64,000 nucleotides of DNA from Rhodospirillales bacterium. Its GTDB lineage: Bacteria > Pseudomonadota > Alphaproteobacteria > Rhodospirillales_A > JACZKS01. Of this stretch, positions 10,210-18,873 are shown piece after piece (position 1 is the stretch's first letter; every line of letters begins with the position of its first letter). Under the pieces are notes generated by a model, which was not told the DNA's origin, ran no database searches, and saw nothing but the letters and a program-made list of their open reading frames with translations. The stretch lies in contig JABGRG010000002.1 of the NCBI GenBank assembly GCA_018648445.1, positions 15,462-79,461 of the forward strand, given 5' to 3'. The position numbers were made by a program, and so were the translations under genes.

Positions 10210-10527
10210 TCAAATACAGCTTCGTCGGGCGGCCCGGCACTGCGTCTTACATGCCTTGTCCTTGCCGCAACCCCGCATGCAGTCCTTGTAGACTATCCCG
10301 CAGTCCCGGGCCGGAGCATTCACGTTGGGGTTTTGAACGAGGCCGCAATCCATGGCGCAGGCGGTCTTTTTGTCCGAGCCGTACTTATCCAGACATTTGT
10401 TGAAGCACAATGATTGTTGATCGCTGGCCGCCAGTTGAAGTGGCGCGGCCCCTGCGCTGTCTGACATGAAGGATACCGCCGCAACGGCGGTCATGATCAC
10501 GAATATGGCTAGCATGGCGTGGCGCAT
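10210..10527 (-). CDS. Small secreted cysteine-rich protein with four CxxxC motifs
   Basis: From ATG 10527 the product is 105 residues. The start is chosen because GGAGAGGC lies just upstream and a Sec signal peptide (MRHAMLAIFVIMTAV, cleavage near SAGAA) follows. The frame is open 16 codons further up but without these signals. The mature part has ten cysteines, eight of them in CxxxC pairs (CFNKC, CAMDC, CMRGC, CKTQC). Paired CxxxC suggests two disulphide-stapled helical hairpins in the periplasm. Redox, metal-binding or structural roles are all possible. It is convergent with the amidohydrolase. Family not recognised. Confidence 0.6.
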   Translation of the reverse strand: MRHAMLAIFVIMTAVAAVSFMSDSAGAAPLQLAASDQQSLCFNKCLDKYGSDKKTACAMDCGLVQNPNVNAPARDCGIVYKDCMRGCGKDKACKTQCRAARRSCI

Positions 10528-10598
10528 GGCGGAGCCTCTCCAATCGCGGCGCATTCCGATGCCGCATTCTAGCATATTTGGCGGATTGATCGTGTTGA

Positions 10599-11342
10599 TT
10601 AAGCGCCGACGGAGGAACCGACCAGGGACCTTAGTCGGTCGACATCGGGAATAACCACTTCGCTGCTGCGGACCTCGACACCGATTTCACGCAGTTTAGC
10701 CAGGCTGCGCGAAAGGGTTTCGGGCTGCATGGCGAGGTGGCTGGCGATAAGGCTTTTGTCCAGCGGCAGATGAACCGTTGCCGACGCTGCCCCTTTCTCG
10801 CACATCCTTACCAGGAACCTTGCCAGACGCTCGGTTGAAGACAGCGAGCTGATTTGTTCGATCTCGTCCAGCAGAAAGCGCATTCTGGCGGACATGGCGG
10901 CGATGACGTTTCGCGCGAGTTTAGGGTTGCTTTCAATCTTCTTGACGAATTCCTCGCCGGGAACGACCAGAAGTTCGGCGTCCTCAAGCACGATGGCGTT
11001 GGCCGGGTAAACTCCCGTATCGAACAACGCTGCGTGGGCGCAGTAATCCCCCTTGGTTTGGGTGTGAAGGACGATGTCCTTTCCATCCCTGCCATGACGG
11101 AAGACTCGAACCCAGCCACTAAAAATAACAAAAAACCGTCGCGCCGGTTCGTTCTGCTCAAACAACAGCGTTTGGCGCGGAAACTGTTGAAGGGTGGCGT
11201 TGCAGAACAGCTCTGCCAGGACATCCTCGGCCATCCCGGAAAAGATCGGCACGCGGCGCAACAACTCGCAATGGGTTTCGATGATTTTGCCCGACGTATC
11301 AACGATCGGGCGGCCCTTGCCGGTATAGTTCGCCTTTTCCAT
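10599..11342 (-). CDS. Crp/Fnr-family transcriptional regulator, candidate nos regulator
   Basis: 247 residues from ATG 11342; a TTG one codon upstream is an alternative. An N-terminal cyclic-nucleotide-binding-type beta-roll (about 30-150) is followed by a long dimerisation helix and a C-terminal helix-turn-helix ('SLIASHLAMQPETLSRSLAKLREIGV'-like, split here as SLIASHLAMQPETLSR and LAKLREIGV). No N-terminal cysteine cluster typical of oxygen-sensing Fnr is present, so it resembles the Dnr/NnrR-like branch. It sits on the opposite strand 1.4 kb from nosZ, whose promoter carries a Crp/Fnr box. That it controls nos in response to NO or redox is inference. Confidence 0.85.
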   Translation of the reverse strand: MEKANYTGKGRPIVDTSGKIIETHCELLRRVPIFSGMAEDVLAELFCNATLQQFPRQTLLFEQNEPARRFFVIFSGWVRVFRHGRDGKDIVLHTQTKGDYCAHAALFDTGVYPANAIVLEDAELLVVPGEEFVKKIESNPKLARNVIAAMSARMRFLLDEIEQISSLSSTERLARFLVRMCEKGAASATVHLPLDKSLIASHLAMQPETLSRSLAKLREIGVEVRSSEVVIPDVDRLRSLVGSSVGA

Positions 11343-11435
11343 CAATGCTTGAATGCTCCCCGCCCGACAAAGTCAATCCGCATTCGTCCCCAGAGGTGAT
11401 TTCGTCTCATTTATAGCTTCAAGTCAACAGAAGTC

Positions 11436-12284
11436 TTACCGGAGCCGCAGACCAATCAGGATGGCGGCGGTTACATTCATGACAAACGCATAAAGGGTGC
11501 TCGGAATGACCATATCGGTATGTCCGATTAGGGTTGCCGCCACGAATATTCCGACGGCGGCGTTTTGCATGCCGCATTCCATGGAAATGGCCGTGCGAAC
11601 CGCCGTGTCGCGCACGCCGAACGGGCGCGGAAGAAAATAGCCCACGCAAATGGCGGTGACGTTCAGCACCAGGACGACAGGTCCAATATCAGCAAAATGT
11701 TCGGCGAAATGCCGCCAGTAGCTGGCGAAGGTTCCGGCGACAATCAAAATGAACAGGCCGACGGCTATCCGTCGCGCCACGGGATAGTGCCGCCTCGTAA
11801 CTTCCGGCGCAAAGCCGCGAAGGGTCATTCCGATCATGACCGGAACCGTCGTGACCAGGGCGATCGCGACGATCATGCCACCGATCGGCAGGGGCATGGA
11901 GGATTGCGCGCCCGAGTACATCCGCAGCGCAATGTTCACGACCACTGGCATGGTGATGACGCTGCCCAGACTGACGAGCGCGGTCAGCGATATGGAAAGA
12001 GCTGTGTCGCCTCTCGCCAAATGGGTCAGCAGGTTCGAGGTTACGCCGCCGGGGCAGGCCGCGATTATCATGATTCCAACCGCCAGCGCCGGATCGACGG
12101 GCCAAATCCAGAGAAGCGTGAATGCGCTCGCCGGAATCACGACGACCTGCGTGAAAATGCCGACGGCGACGGCTTTCGGATAGGCCAGTACCCGCCTGAA
12201 ATCGCCGGGAACAAGGGTTAACCCCATGGTCAACATGATGAATGCCAGCGAAACCGGCAGAAAGGCCTGGGTGATGATGTTCAT
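11436..12284 (-). CDS. Bile acid:sodium symporter (BASS) family transporter
   Basis: 282-residue integral membrane protein with eight to ten hydrophobic segments. The family signature 'AACPGGVTSNLLTHLARGD' appears near residue 75, and 'GMQNAAVGIFVAATL' in the second half of the inverted repeat. Members move organic anions with Na+; in bacteria the natural substrate is rarely known. ATG at 12282-12284. It is divergent from nosZ across a 413-bp gap, and the Crp/Fnr box in that gap lies 63 bp from its start, so co-regulation is possible. Confidence 0.88.
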   Translation of the reverse strand: MNIITQAFLPVSLAFIMLTMGLTLVPGDFRRVLAYPKAVAVGIFTQVVVIPASAFTLLWIWPVDPALAVGIMIIAACPGGVTSNLLTHLARGDTALSISLTALVSLGSVITMPVVVNIALRMYSGAQSSMPLPIGGMIVAIALVTTVPVMIGMTLRGFAPEVTRRHYPVARRIAVGLFILIVAGTFASYWRHFAEHFADIGPVVLVLNVTAICVGYFLPRPFGVRDTAVRTAISMECGMQNAAVGIFVAATLIGHTDMVIPSTLYAFVMNVTAAILIGLRLR

Positions 12285-12346
12285 TAATCCGGGTCGCCGA
12301 CCGCCACGTTCAAAGTCAAATTACACCCCGCAAATTCCCAGATCGC

Positions 12347-12388
12347 TTGACCCATGTCAAAGCATTGGGTTGGGGGGCTGGGTATCCT
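12347..12388 (+). promoter_or_regulatory. Crp/Fnr-type box with -10 element upstream of nosZ (class II layout)
   Basis: TTGACCCATGTCAA (12347-12360) is a perfect inverted repeat TTGAC-N4-GTCAA of the Fnr/Dnr/NnrR type. TATCCT at 12383-12388 matches four of six -10 positions. A start about 7 bases after it, near 12395, would put the box centre (12353.5) at -41.5, the class II activator position. The rest of the gap, 12395-12697, would be a leader of about 300 bases; I see no other recognisable feature there except an in-frame ATG at 12578 with a Shine-Dalgarno. Confidence 0.7.
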
Positions 12389-12697
12389 TAGGTGTTCAGG
12401 AATTTCATGGGAGCTAACCCCGTGAATAAACAGATGGGGGTTCGTCTGTCGGGTTTCTTTATTTCGGTTCTAAGGGGCCGTCTTGGCGGAAGCTTTTCTG
12501 CTTACCGGCGAGTTCCAATCGACGTATCCTCGTCCGCTTGAACGACTTACACGGTTGAGAGGTTTGAAGGGAGAAATATGGTGCCGTGGCATTCAGGCCG
12601 GTTTGGTCGATGCCTGTGGGACGGTGCCGAAAAGTCCCGGATGATCCTCGTGACCGGTCATTGTGCGTTGAATTTCAACACGGGGAGACCCAAGGAC

Positions 12698-14995
12698 ATG
12701 AGCAAACGCATTCATTCAGCGATTTCCGCCGCCGTGGCGCTGGGGATTGGCTTCGCTGGAGTATCGGTCGCGTGGGGCGCTGAAACTCTCGACGACGTCA
12801 TGAAGCGGCGCGGGTTGTCGGAAAAAGATATTTTGGCCGCTGCCAAGACCTATACGCCGACCGGCGGCCGTGACGAATTCGTCGTCTTCAGTTCGGGCGG
12901 GCAAAGCGGGCAGTTGATCGTTTACGGAATTCCGTCCATGCGGATTCTGAAATACGTATCCGTATTTACGCCGGAACCCTGGCAGGGCTATGGCTTTGAC
13001 GAAGAGTCCAAGGCCGTTCTCAACGCCGGAAACCGCGATGGACGCCCGATTACCTGGGGCGATACGCACCATCCTGCCATATCGGAAACCGACGGCAAGT
13101 ACGACGGCGAGTACCTTTTCATCAACGATAAGGCCAACCCGCGGGTGGCGGTCGTCAGCCTGCATGATTTCGAGACGCAGCAGATCGTCGCCAATCCGAT
13201 TATGCAGTCGGAACACGGCGCGACCTTTGTTACGCCGAACACGGAATACGTTCTGCAAGCGACACAGTATGCCGCACCTTTGGGCGGGGAGTATGTTCCG
13301 CTTGAGCAGTTCAACGACAAATACCGCGGCGCCATCACCTATTGGAAGTTCGACCGCGAAGCCGGACGGATCGACCCCTCGAAGTCGTTCTCCGTCGAGT
13401 TTCCACCCTACAGTCAGGATCTGACCGATCTGGGCAAGGGGCCGAGCGCCGGTTGGTCCTTCACCAACTCGTTCTGTTCCGAACGCTATGTGGGCGGGAT
13501 CATGCGTGGACGTCCGCCGTTTGAAGCCGGTTGTTCGGCCAATGACACCGACTTCATGCATGTGGTCAACTGGAAGGCCGCCGAAGCATTGTTCCAGGCC
13601 GGCAAGGTCGAAATGATCAAGGGGCATCCCGTGATCTCGCTTGAGACCGCCGTTGCCGAGGGCATCTTCTTCCTGATCCCGGAACCCAAGAGCCCGCACG
13701 GCGTTGATGTGTCGCCCGACGGTTCCAAGATGATTGTTTCGGGCAAGCTCGACAGCCACGTTTATGTTTACGACTTCGCCAAGATCAAGGCGCAGATTGA
13801 CGCCAAGGATTTCATCGGCAAAGACCCCTACGGCGTTCCGATCCTGGACTTGAAAAAGTCGCTGCACAAGCAGGTGGAACTTGGGCTCGGCCCGCTTCAT
13901 ACGCAGTATGATTCGAAGCCGTGCATCGCCTACACGTCGCTCTATGTGGACTCGCAGGTGGCGCGTTGGGACTATTGCGAAGGCAAAATTCTCGACAAGC
14001 TGTCGATCCACTACAACATCGGCCATCTGATGAGCATGGAAGGCGATTCGGTTGATCCTAAGGGCAAGTATCTGGTGGCCCTTAACAAGCTCGCGATCGA
14101 CCGTTTCAACCCTGTCGGGCCGCTGCATCCGCAGAACCACCAGCTGATCGACATCAGCAACGACAAGATGCAACTGATCTACGACATGCCGCTTCCGCTG
14201 GGCGAACCGCACTATGCCGTGGCCATCGCCGCCGAAACGCTGAAGCCCATCGTTCGCTACAAGTACGGCACCAATAGCCGCACCGGTAAGCGTTCGCCGT
14301 TCCGTACCCGTCCGGGTAAAGAGCGGATAGAGCGGAACGGCAACAAGGTCTCGGTGTTCGGAACGCTTATTCGTTCGCACATCACGCCCGAGATCGTCGA
14401 GGTGAACGAAGGCGATGAAGTGACGTTCCACTTCACCAACGCCGAACGGGCCGAGGACGAAGTCCACGGTTTCGCCGTCGATTGGCACAACGTCAACCTT
14501 TCGCTGGAGCCCGGCAAGACGGCAACGGCGAAGATCGTTGCCAGCAAGGCCGGCGTTTATCCGTACTACTGCACGGAATTCTGCTCGGCGCTGCACCTCG
14601 AAATGCAGGGCTACATGCTTGTCAAACCGAAGGGCTACAAGGACGCCAGCCTCAAGATGGAAGAAGGCACCATCTACGGCAAGGGCGACTACGACAAGCA
14701 GCACAAGGCCTGTGTCGATACACAAGCCGTGATCGACAGCGTCGTCGGTTACATCACCAGCACGAACTACAAGGACTTCACGCCCGTCATCGCGCTGGTT
14801 GAGGATGCCGTCGATCAGCTTGGTCACGCCAAGGGCGCACGCGAAAAAGCGGAAGCCTTTGCGGTCAGCCAGGATTGGCAGAATGCGACCCTGTGGGCCG
14901 GCCAATGGTGGCAATATCAGGTTAAGGCGGCGGATATCGGCCTGCGCGCCAAGACCTATCTGGAAGAGCACGGCGCGAAGGTCATTAAGAAGTAG
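12698..14995 (+). CDS. nosZ: Nitrous oxide reductase, clade II (Sec-dependent)
   Basis: Periplasmic multicopper enzyme that reduces N2O to N2, the last step of denitrification. From ATG 12698 the precursor has 765 residues. It begins with a Sec signal peptide (MSKRIHSAIS, core AAVALGIGFAGVSVA) without a twin-arginine motif, the mark of clade II. The seven-bladed propeller carries CuZ histidines, for example 'GDTHHPAIS' (His 124, 125). The C-terminal cupredoxin has the CuA motif CTEFCSALHLEM (Cys 625, Cys 629, His 633, Met 636) with His 590 as probable partner. The frame is open upstream to an ATG at 12578 that has a good Shine-Dalgarno. That start would bury the signal peptide 40 residues in, so I prefer 12698. 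It is the first gene of the nos cluster. Confidence 0.97.
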   Translation: MSKRIHSAISAAVALGIGFAGVSVAWGAETLDDVMKRRGLSEKDILAAAKTYTPTGGRDEFVVFSSGGQSGQLIVYGIPSMRILKYVSVFTPEPWQGYGFDEESKAVLNAGNRDGRPITWGDTHHPAISETDGKYDGEYLFINDKANPRVAVVSLHDFETQQIVANPIMQSEHGATFVTPNTEYVLQATQYAAPLGGEYVPLEQFNDKYRGAITYWKFDREAGRIDPSKSFSVEFPPYSQDLTDLGKGPSAGWSFTNSFCSERYVGGIMRGRPPFEAGCSANDTDFMHVVNWKAAEALFQAGKVEMIKGHPVISLETAVAEGIFFLIPEPKSPHGVDVSPDGSKMIVSGKLDSHVYVYDFAKIKAQIDAKDFIGKDPYGVPILDLKKSLHKQVELGLGPLHTQYDSKPCIAYTSLYVDSQVARWDYCEGKILDKLSIHYNIGHLMSMEGDSVDPKGKYLVALNKLAIDRFNPVGPLHPQNHQLIDISNDKMQLIYDMPLPLGEPHYAVAIAAETLKPIVRYKYGTNSRTGKRSPFRTRPGKERIERNGNKVSVFGTLIRSHITPEIVEVNEGDEVTFHFTNAERAEDEVHGFAVDWHNVNLSLEPGKTATAKIVASKAGVYPYYCTEFCSALHLEMQGYMLVKPKGYKDASLKMEEGTIYGKGDYDKQHKACVDTQAVIDSVVGYITSTNYKDFTPVIALVEDAVDQLGHAKGAREKAEAFAVSQDWQNATLWAGQWWQYQVKAADIGLRAKTYLEEHGAKVIKK

Positions 14996-15017
14996 TCGCG
15001 CCCAACTGTTAAATGCG

Positions 15018-15053
15018 CGGGAGGGGCGTATAATTGCGCCTCTCCCCGTTTTT
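15018..15053 (+). terminator. Factor-independent terminator after nosZ
   Basis: CGGGAGGGGCG (15018-15028) pairs with CGCCTCTCCCCG (15037-15048) with one bulge, followed at once by TTTTT (15049-15053). It lies 23 bp past the nosZ stop and upstream of the first cytochrome gene. It would let nosZ be made in excess over the accessory genes, which then need readthrough or their own promoter. Confidence 0.7.
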
Positions 15054-15119
15054 CGAGGTTTTATTAGTTTATTTTTGGTTTAATGGTTTTCGACGGTAAT
15101 TTTGGTGGAACGAATGATC

Positions 15120-15836
15120 ATGAGAAAAACGGCGATATTGATGGCTTTCGCACTGGTTTTTCCGGCGGTATTAGCTTCCGCCGCTGAAAAGGCCGCGAAA
15201 GATCCTGGCGAAATCCTGTTCACCACGAAGACCTGTGTCGCGTGTCACGGGTCCATGGGGAACAAGGCAATCCTCGATTACCCGAACCTTGCCGGACAGG
15301 ACCCTGTCTACTTGTTCAACCAGACCCAGGACATTACGTCGGGAAAACGCGTTGCCAGCGTGGATGATTCGGGACACCCCCGGACCCAGGGCATGCGCGA
15401 GATCATGCATCTGACCACCACGGAAGAACTGAAACAGATCACCACATGGCTGGGCTCGCTGGAGCCCGACGTGAAGCCGGTTTCCAAGCGCAAACGCCGC
15501 TCGAAAAAGAAGAAGGCCGCTGTCGCTGCACCGCAGGTCGACCCCAAGCTGGTGGCTGCTGGAAAGAAGCTTTTCAAGAAGAAACAGTGCCGCGTCTGCC
15601 ACGGCAAGGAAGGCAAGAAGCCTTTGAAGGCCCATTCGTTCCTGGCCGGACGCAAGGCGATCTACATGGCGCTGCAAATGAAGGATATTCGTGGAAAGGT
15701 GCGCACCAACGGCAAGACCAAGACCATGCTGCCGTTTGTCAAGAAGCTGAAAGACAAGGATATCGAGGCGATAACCGCGTATCTGTCGACCCTTGACCGT
15801 CCGACGCTGAAACATATGAAGCGTAAAAAGAAGTAA
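15120..15836 (+). CDS. Dihaem c-type cytochrome of the nos cluster
   Basis: Periplasmic electron carrier, 238 residues from ATG 15120 (ATG 15114 is an alternative; GGTGGA at 15104 is better spaced for 15120). A Sec signal peptide (MRKTAILMAF, cleavage near LASAA) is followed by two cytochrome c domains with haem sites CVACH and CRVCH. Each has a later Met-containing stretch that could supply the sixth ligand. The domains are joined by a very basic linker (KRKRRSKKKK), and the C-terminus is also lysine-rich, which would favour docking to an acidic partner. Its position between nosZ and nosB suggests a role like the NosC cytochromes of clade II clusters, passing electrons towards NosZ. Confidence 0.88.
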   Translation: MRKTAILMAFALVFPAVLASAAEKAAKDPGEILFTTKTCVACHGSMGNKAILDYPNLAGQDPVYLFNQTQDITSGKRVASVDDSGHPRTQGMREIMHLTTTEELKQITTWLGSLEPDVKPVSKRKRRSKKKKAAVAAPQVDPKLVAAGKKLFKKKQCRVCHGKEGKKPLKAHSFLAGRKAIYMALQMKDIRGKVRTNGKTKTMLPFVKKLKDKDIEAITAYLSTLDRPTLKHMKRKKK

Positions 15837-15881
15837 CCGCATATTGATGTGCCGAGCAATCAAGCAGACGGAGACGAGATA

Positions 15882-16589
15882 ATGATCCGAAAAATTCTTC
15901 CCATCGGTATGGCGCTTATGTTGGCAATGCCCGCTGCTCAGGCAGCGGAAGGGGACCGCCAATGGATGGCCACAGGCAGCGAACGCGAGGACGCGCTGAA
16001 GCTGCAACCCGACTATGAAAACGGGATCGATGTTTACGAGGTGTGCACCGCATGCCACATGACCGAGGGTTGGGGCTCCGAGGACGGCACATTCCCGCAA
16101 CTGGCCGGTCAGCACTGGCAAGTCACCATAAAGCAGCTTTCCGATATTCGCGAAAAGAACCGCGACAATCCGACCATGTATCCATTTGCGCTGCCCCGTT
16201 CCATCGGTGGGGCGCAGGCGATCCGCGATGTGGCAGATTATATTACCAAGCTGCCCATGAACCCCGAACCGGGGTTGGGCGCGGGAACCGACCTTGAACT
16301 GGGCGCAAAGCTCTACAAGGATAATTGCGTCCAGTGTCACGGCGAAAACGGCGAAGGCATGCCGGACAAGTACTATCCGCGCATCCAGGGCCAACATTAC
16401 AAATATCTGGTCCGCCAGTTCGAATGGATCCGGGATGGAAAACGTCGCAACGCAAATCCCGACATGGTCAAGCAGATTGCCGGATTCTCGGATAAAGATA
16501 TGCAGGCCGTGATGGATTTCGTTTCCCGTCAGAAGCCACCGGCGGAAATGGTTGGCGAACCCGGCTGGGAAAACCCAGATTTCCAGTAG
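15882..16589 (+). CDS. Second dihaem c-type cytochrome of the nos cluster
   Basis: 235 residues from ATG 15882. A signal peptide (MIRKILPIGM, cleavage after AAQA) is followed by two cytochrome c domains with CTACH and CVQCH haem sites. The first is divergent and the second classic ('GENGEGMPDKYYPRIQGQH'). It follows the first cytochrome by 45 bp and precedes nosB. The pair resembles the two NosC proteins described in epsilonproteobacterial clade II clusters, but those are reported as single-haem, while both proteins here carry two sites. Electron transfer to NosZ is inferred from position. Confidence 0.88.
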   Translation: MIRKILPIGMALMLAMPAAQAAEGDRQWMATGSEREDALKLQPDYENGIDVYEVCTACHMTEGWGSEDGTFPQLAGQHWQVTIKQLSDIREKNRDNPTMYPFALPRSIGGAQAIRDVADYITKLPMNPEPGLGAGTDLELGAKLYKDNCVQCHGENGEGMPDKYYPRIQGQHYKYLVRQFEWIRDGKRRNANPDMVKQIAGFSDKDMQAVMDFVSRQKPPAEMVGEPGWENPDFQ

Positions 16590-16679
16590 AATGAATAGAA
16601 GGGGTGCATAAGGCCGTGGCGGACTGTTCCATTGCGTCCGATGCCTCCCGTTTTGTCCGATGTTGAAGTTGGAACCAAA

Positions 16680-17585
16680 ATGACAAACGCGAGCCAGAAT
16701 AAAGCCGGTATCGTATTCCGGTTGCTGACTCTTGTAGGCATGTGCTTGCTGGTGGCGATCTTCTTTTCGCCGATCTGGTGGGTTTCGTTGAAGGCGCCGA
16801 ACTATCCGCCGCAAACCTTCCCCGACGGCGTGCGCATTCATTTTCATGTGAACGGCGTGTTTAACGGGTGCAAGACCCGCGAGTCCGACGAGGTGCACGT
16901 AGAAGAAGCCCTCGACTGCGTTCACGAGATGAACACGATCAACCATTTCATCGGCATGCAGCCCATGGACGTCGCCTCGGCGATGCTGGCGTTCGCCGCG
17001 ATTTTCTTCGAAGACCTTGAAGCCAACCAGTCGGTCAGCAGGATTACCGAGACAACGGATGTCGACCCGTTGATCCTGGCCGCGCGCGGATCTGCTCCGA
17101 CCGCCAAGGCCGCTGGTGGCGCATCGCATGGCGCATCGGTCGCCGCCGCCGTTCCGGGCAAAAAGGGTGATCGCGCACAGAACAAGCTGGTCGTCAATCT
17201 TCTGGGATACAAACTCGATCTGGCGGTACTGAAATTCCAGCACATGGCCTACGTGTTCACGGGTGTCGGCGTATTGCTGGCCGTCTTCATGGTCTACAGC
17301 GGGCCGTTCTGGTGGCTGGCGGCGGTGCCGGCGGTCATGGTTCCGGTCGGCTTTTTGATTGATTACGTGGCGTGGCTGTGGTGGTTCGGCCATAACCTGT
17401 CGTCGTGGGGCGCGTTCACCGTGAAGCCTTTCATGCCGACCGTTTTCGGACAGGGAAAGGTGGCCCAGTTCGGCACCTTCTCGTATCCGCATTACGGGTT
17501 CGGGCTGATGGTGGTGTTGAGCGTCGTCACGCTTCTTGCGATCCTGATCCGGCGAAAGCAGTTTCGCGAGGCGGATGGAAACTGA
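16680..17585 (+). CDS. nosB: NosB-like membrane protein
   Basis: Inner-membrane protein found only in clade II nos clusters. From ATG 16680 it has 301 residues with about five membrane segments: 'FRLLTLVGMCLLVAIFF', one near 100-115, two around 'YVFTGVGVLLAVFMVY' and 'WWLAAVPAVMVPVGFLI', and a last 'GFGLMVVLSVVTLLAIL'. A periplasmic loop has paired cysteines ('FNGCKTRESDE', 'ALDCVHEMN') and histidines ('IHFHVNG') that could bind a metal. The middle part (about 150-165) is Ala/Gly-rich low complexity. Its role is not established; linking quinol oxidation to NosZ or helping maturation have been suggested for the family. It is followed directly by nosD. Confidence 0.85.
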   Translation: MTNASQNKAGIVFRLLTLVGMCLLVAIFFSPIWWVSLKAPNYPPQTFPDGVRIHFHVNGVFNGCKTRESDEVHVEEALDCVHEMNTINHFIGMQPMDVASAMLAFAAIFFEDLEANQSVSRITETTDVDPLILAARGSAPTAKAAGGASHGASVAAAVPGKKGDRAQNKLVVNLLGYKLDLAVLKFQHMAYVFTGVGVLLAVFMVYSGPFWWLAAVPAVMVPVGFLIDYVAWLWWFGHNLSSWGAFTVKPFMPTVFGQGKVAQFGTFSYPHYGFGLMVVLSVVTLLAILIRRKQFREADGN

Positions 17586-17587
17586 GA

Positions 17588-18868
17588 ATGCGGAACATCC
17601 TGCGCGCACTGGCGATCTTGGTTCTGGGCCTTGCCGCAACGGGCTTGGCTCAGGCGGTTCAGCCGTTGCAGCCGCTCATCGACGCGACGCCGCATGGCGG
17701 AACCCTCAGCCCCGATCCCGGCGTCTATTCCGGTCCGGTGGTCATCAGCAAACCGATCACCCTTATCGGCAACCGCAACGTGGTGATCGATAACGGCGGC
17801 GTGGGAACGAACGTCGTCATCGAAACCGACGGCGCGACCATCGACGGACTGGTGCTGATCAATTCGGGGCAGTTGCACCACACCATCGATTCCGGCGTCC
17901 ATATTCGCGGTGACTACAACATCGTCAAGAATTGCCTGATGGAAAACGTTCTGTTTGGCATTGATCTTCAGCAATCCAACCGCAACGTCGTCAAAAACAA
18001 TCGCATCACCTCGTTGCGCGACGAGACAGGCATGCGGGGCGATAGCGTCCGCCTGTGGTACAGCATGCACAACAAGATCCTCGACAACGTGATGACCGAC
18101 GCCCGCGATATGGTCGTGTGGTATTCGGAAAGCAACCGGATTGCCGGAAACTATCTGGCGCGCGGACGCTACGGCATTCACTTCATGTATTCGCGTTACA
18201 ATCTGGTCGAGGAAAACCGCTTCGTCGACAATTCAATCGGCGCGTACCTGATGTTCAGCGACGGCGTGGAATTCCGCAAAAACTATATTGCCAAAAGCAA
18301 CGGGCCATCGGGCATCGGCATTGGTTTCAAGGAAGCCAGCAGTATCAAGGTGGACGACAACGAAATCCTTGGAAATGCCGTCGGCATTTCCATCGACGTT
18401 TCCCCTTACCAGCCCGACACGGTCAATTCGATCCGCGGCAACCGGATTGCATTTAACGCGGTCGGCGTGGCCATCATCAACGATTGGCACGGCAACGAAT
18501 TTGAACGAAATGACTTCAAGGGCAACTTTACCCAAGTCATGGTGGGCGGCGGCGGCGGCGCGTTGCGCCACCTGTGGAACGACAATTACTGGGATGTCTA
18601 CCAGGGCTTCGACGAAGACGGCGACGGACGTGGCGACGCGCCGTTCGAGCTGTACTCCTACGCCGATAGGCTTTGGATGGACGTCATCCCGGCGGCCTTT
18701 TTCAGGGGCTCGCCGATCCTTGAACTCGTTGACTTTCTGGAACGTCTCGCGCCCTTTTCCGAACCCAAGCTGCTGGTCCACGAAAAGGGGCCAAGGATAA
18801 AGCGAAGCAACGCGTTGCGCGAAATGCTCGCATCCGGTGAACCCCCCGCAACGAAGGCGAGGAACTGA
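17588..18868 (+). CDS. nosD: NosD, periplasmic copper-site maturation protein
   Basis: 426 residues. The ATG at 17588 lies 2 bp after the nosB stop. A signal peptide (MRNILRALAI, core LVLGLAATGLA) is followed by a right-handed beta-helix of repeated 'N.I..N' rungs ('NRNVVKNNRITSL', 'YNLVEENRFVDNS', 'IKVDDNEILGNAVG'). NosD acts in the periplasm in building the CuZ cluster of NosZ, working with the NosFY ABC transporter encoded downstream and the NosL copper chaperone. Length and repeat pattern are normal for the family. Confidence 0.94.
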   Translation: MRNILRALAILVLGLAATGLAQAVQPLQPLIDATPHGGTLSPDPGVYSGPVVISKPITLIGNRNVVIDNGGVGTNVVIETDGATIDGLVLINSGQLHHTIDSGVHIRGDYNIVKNCLMENVLFGIDLQQSNRNVVKNNRITSLRDETGMRGDSVRLWYSMHNKILDNVMTDARDMVVWYSESNRIAGNYLARGRYGIHFMYSRYNLVEENRFVDNSIGAYLMFSDGVEFRKNYIAKSNGPSGIGIGFKEASSIKVDDNEILGNAVGISIDVSPYQPDTVNSIRGNRIAFNAVGVAIINDWHGNEFERNDFKGNFTQVMVGGGGGALRHLWNDNYWDVYQGFDEDGDGRGDAPFELYSYADRLWMDVIPAAFFRGSPILELVDFLERLAPFSEPKLLVHEKGPRIKRSNALREMLASGEPPATKARN

Positions 18869-18873
18869 GGCTG

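Noticed and set aside
12668..12678. TTGAATTTCAA just before nosZ as a second Crp/Fnr box
   Set aside because: It is an 11-base odd palindrome, not the 14-base spacing of these regulators, and lies too close to the start codon for activation.
12578..12697. ATG 12578 as the nosZ start
   Set aside because: It has a good Shine-Dalgarno and is in frame, but would place the Sec signal peptide 40 residues inside the protein; noted as an alternative only.
12716..14971. Long open frame antisense to nosZ
   Set aside because: It is opposite a certain gene with strong GC3 codon bias, which creates long antisense frames; the peptide has no recognisable domain or start signal.
15171..17639. 822-codon open frame antisense to the two cytochromes and nosB
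   Set aside because: Same codon-bias artefact; it crosses three real genes and their gaps and shows no domain.
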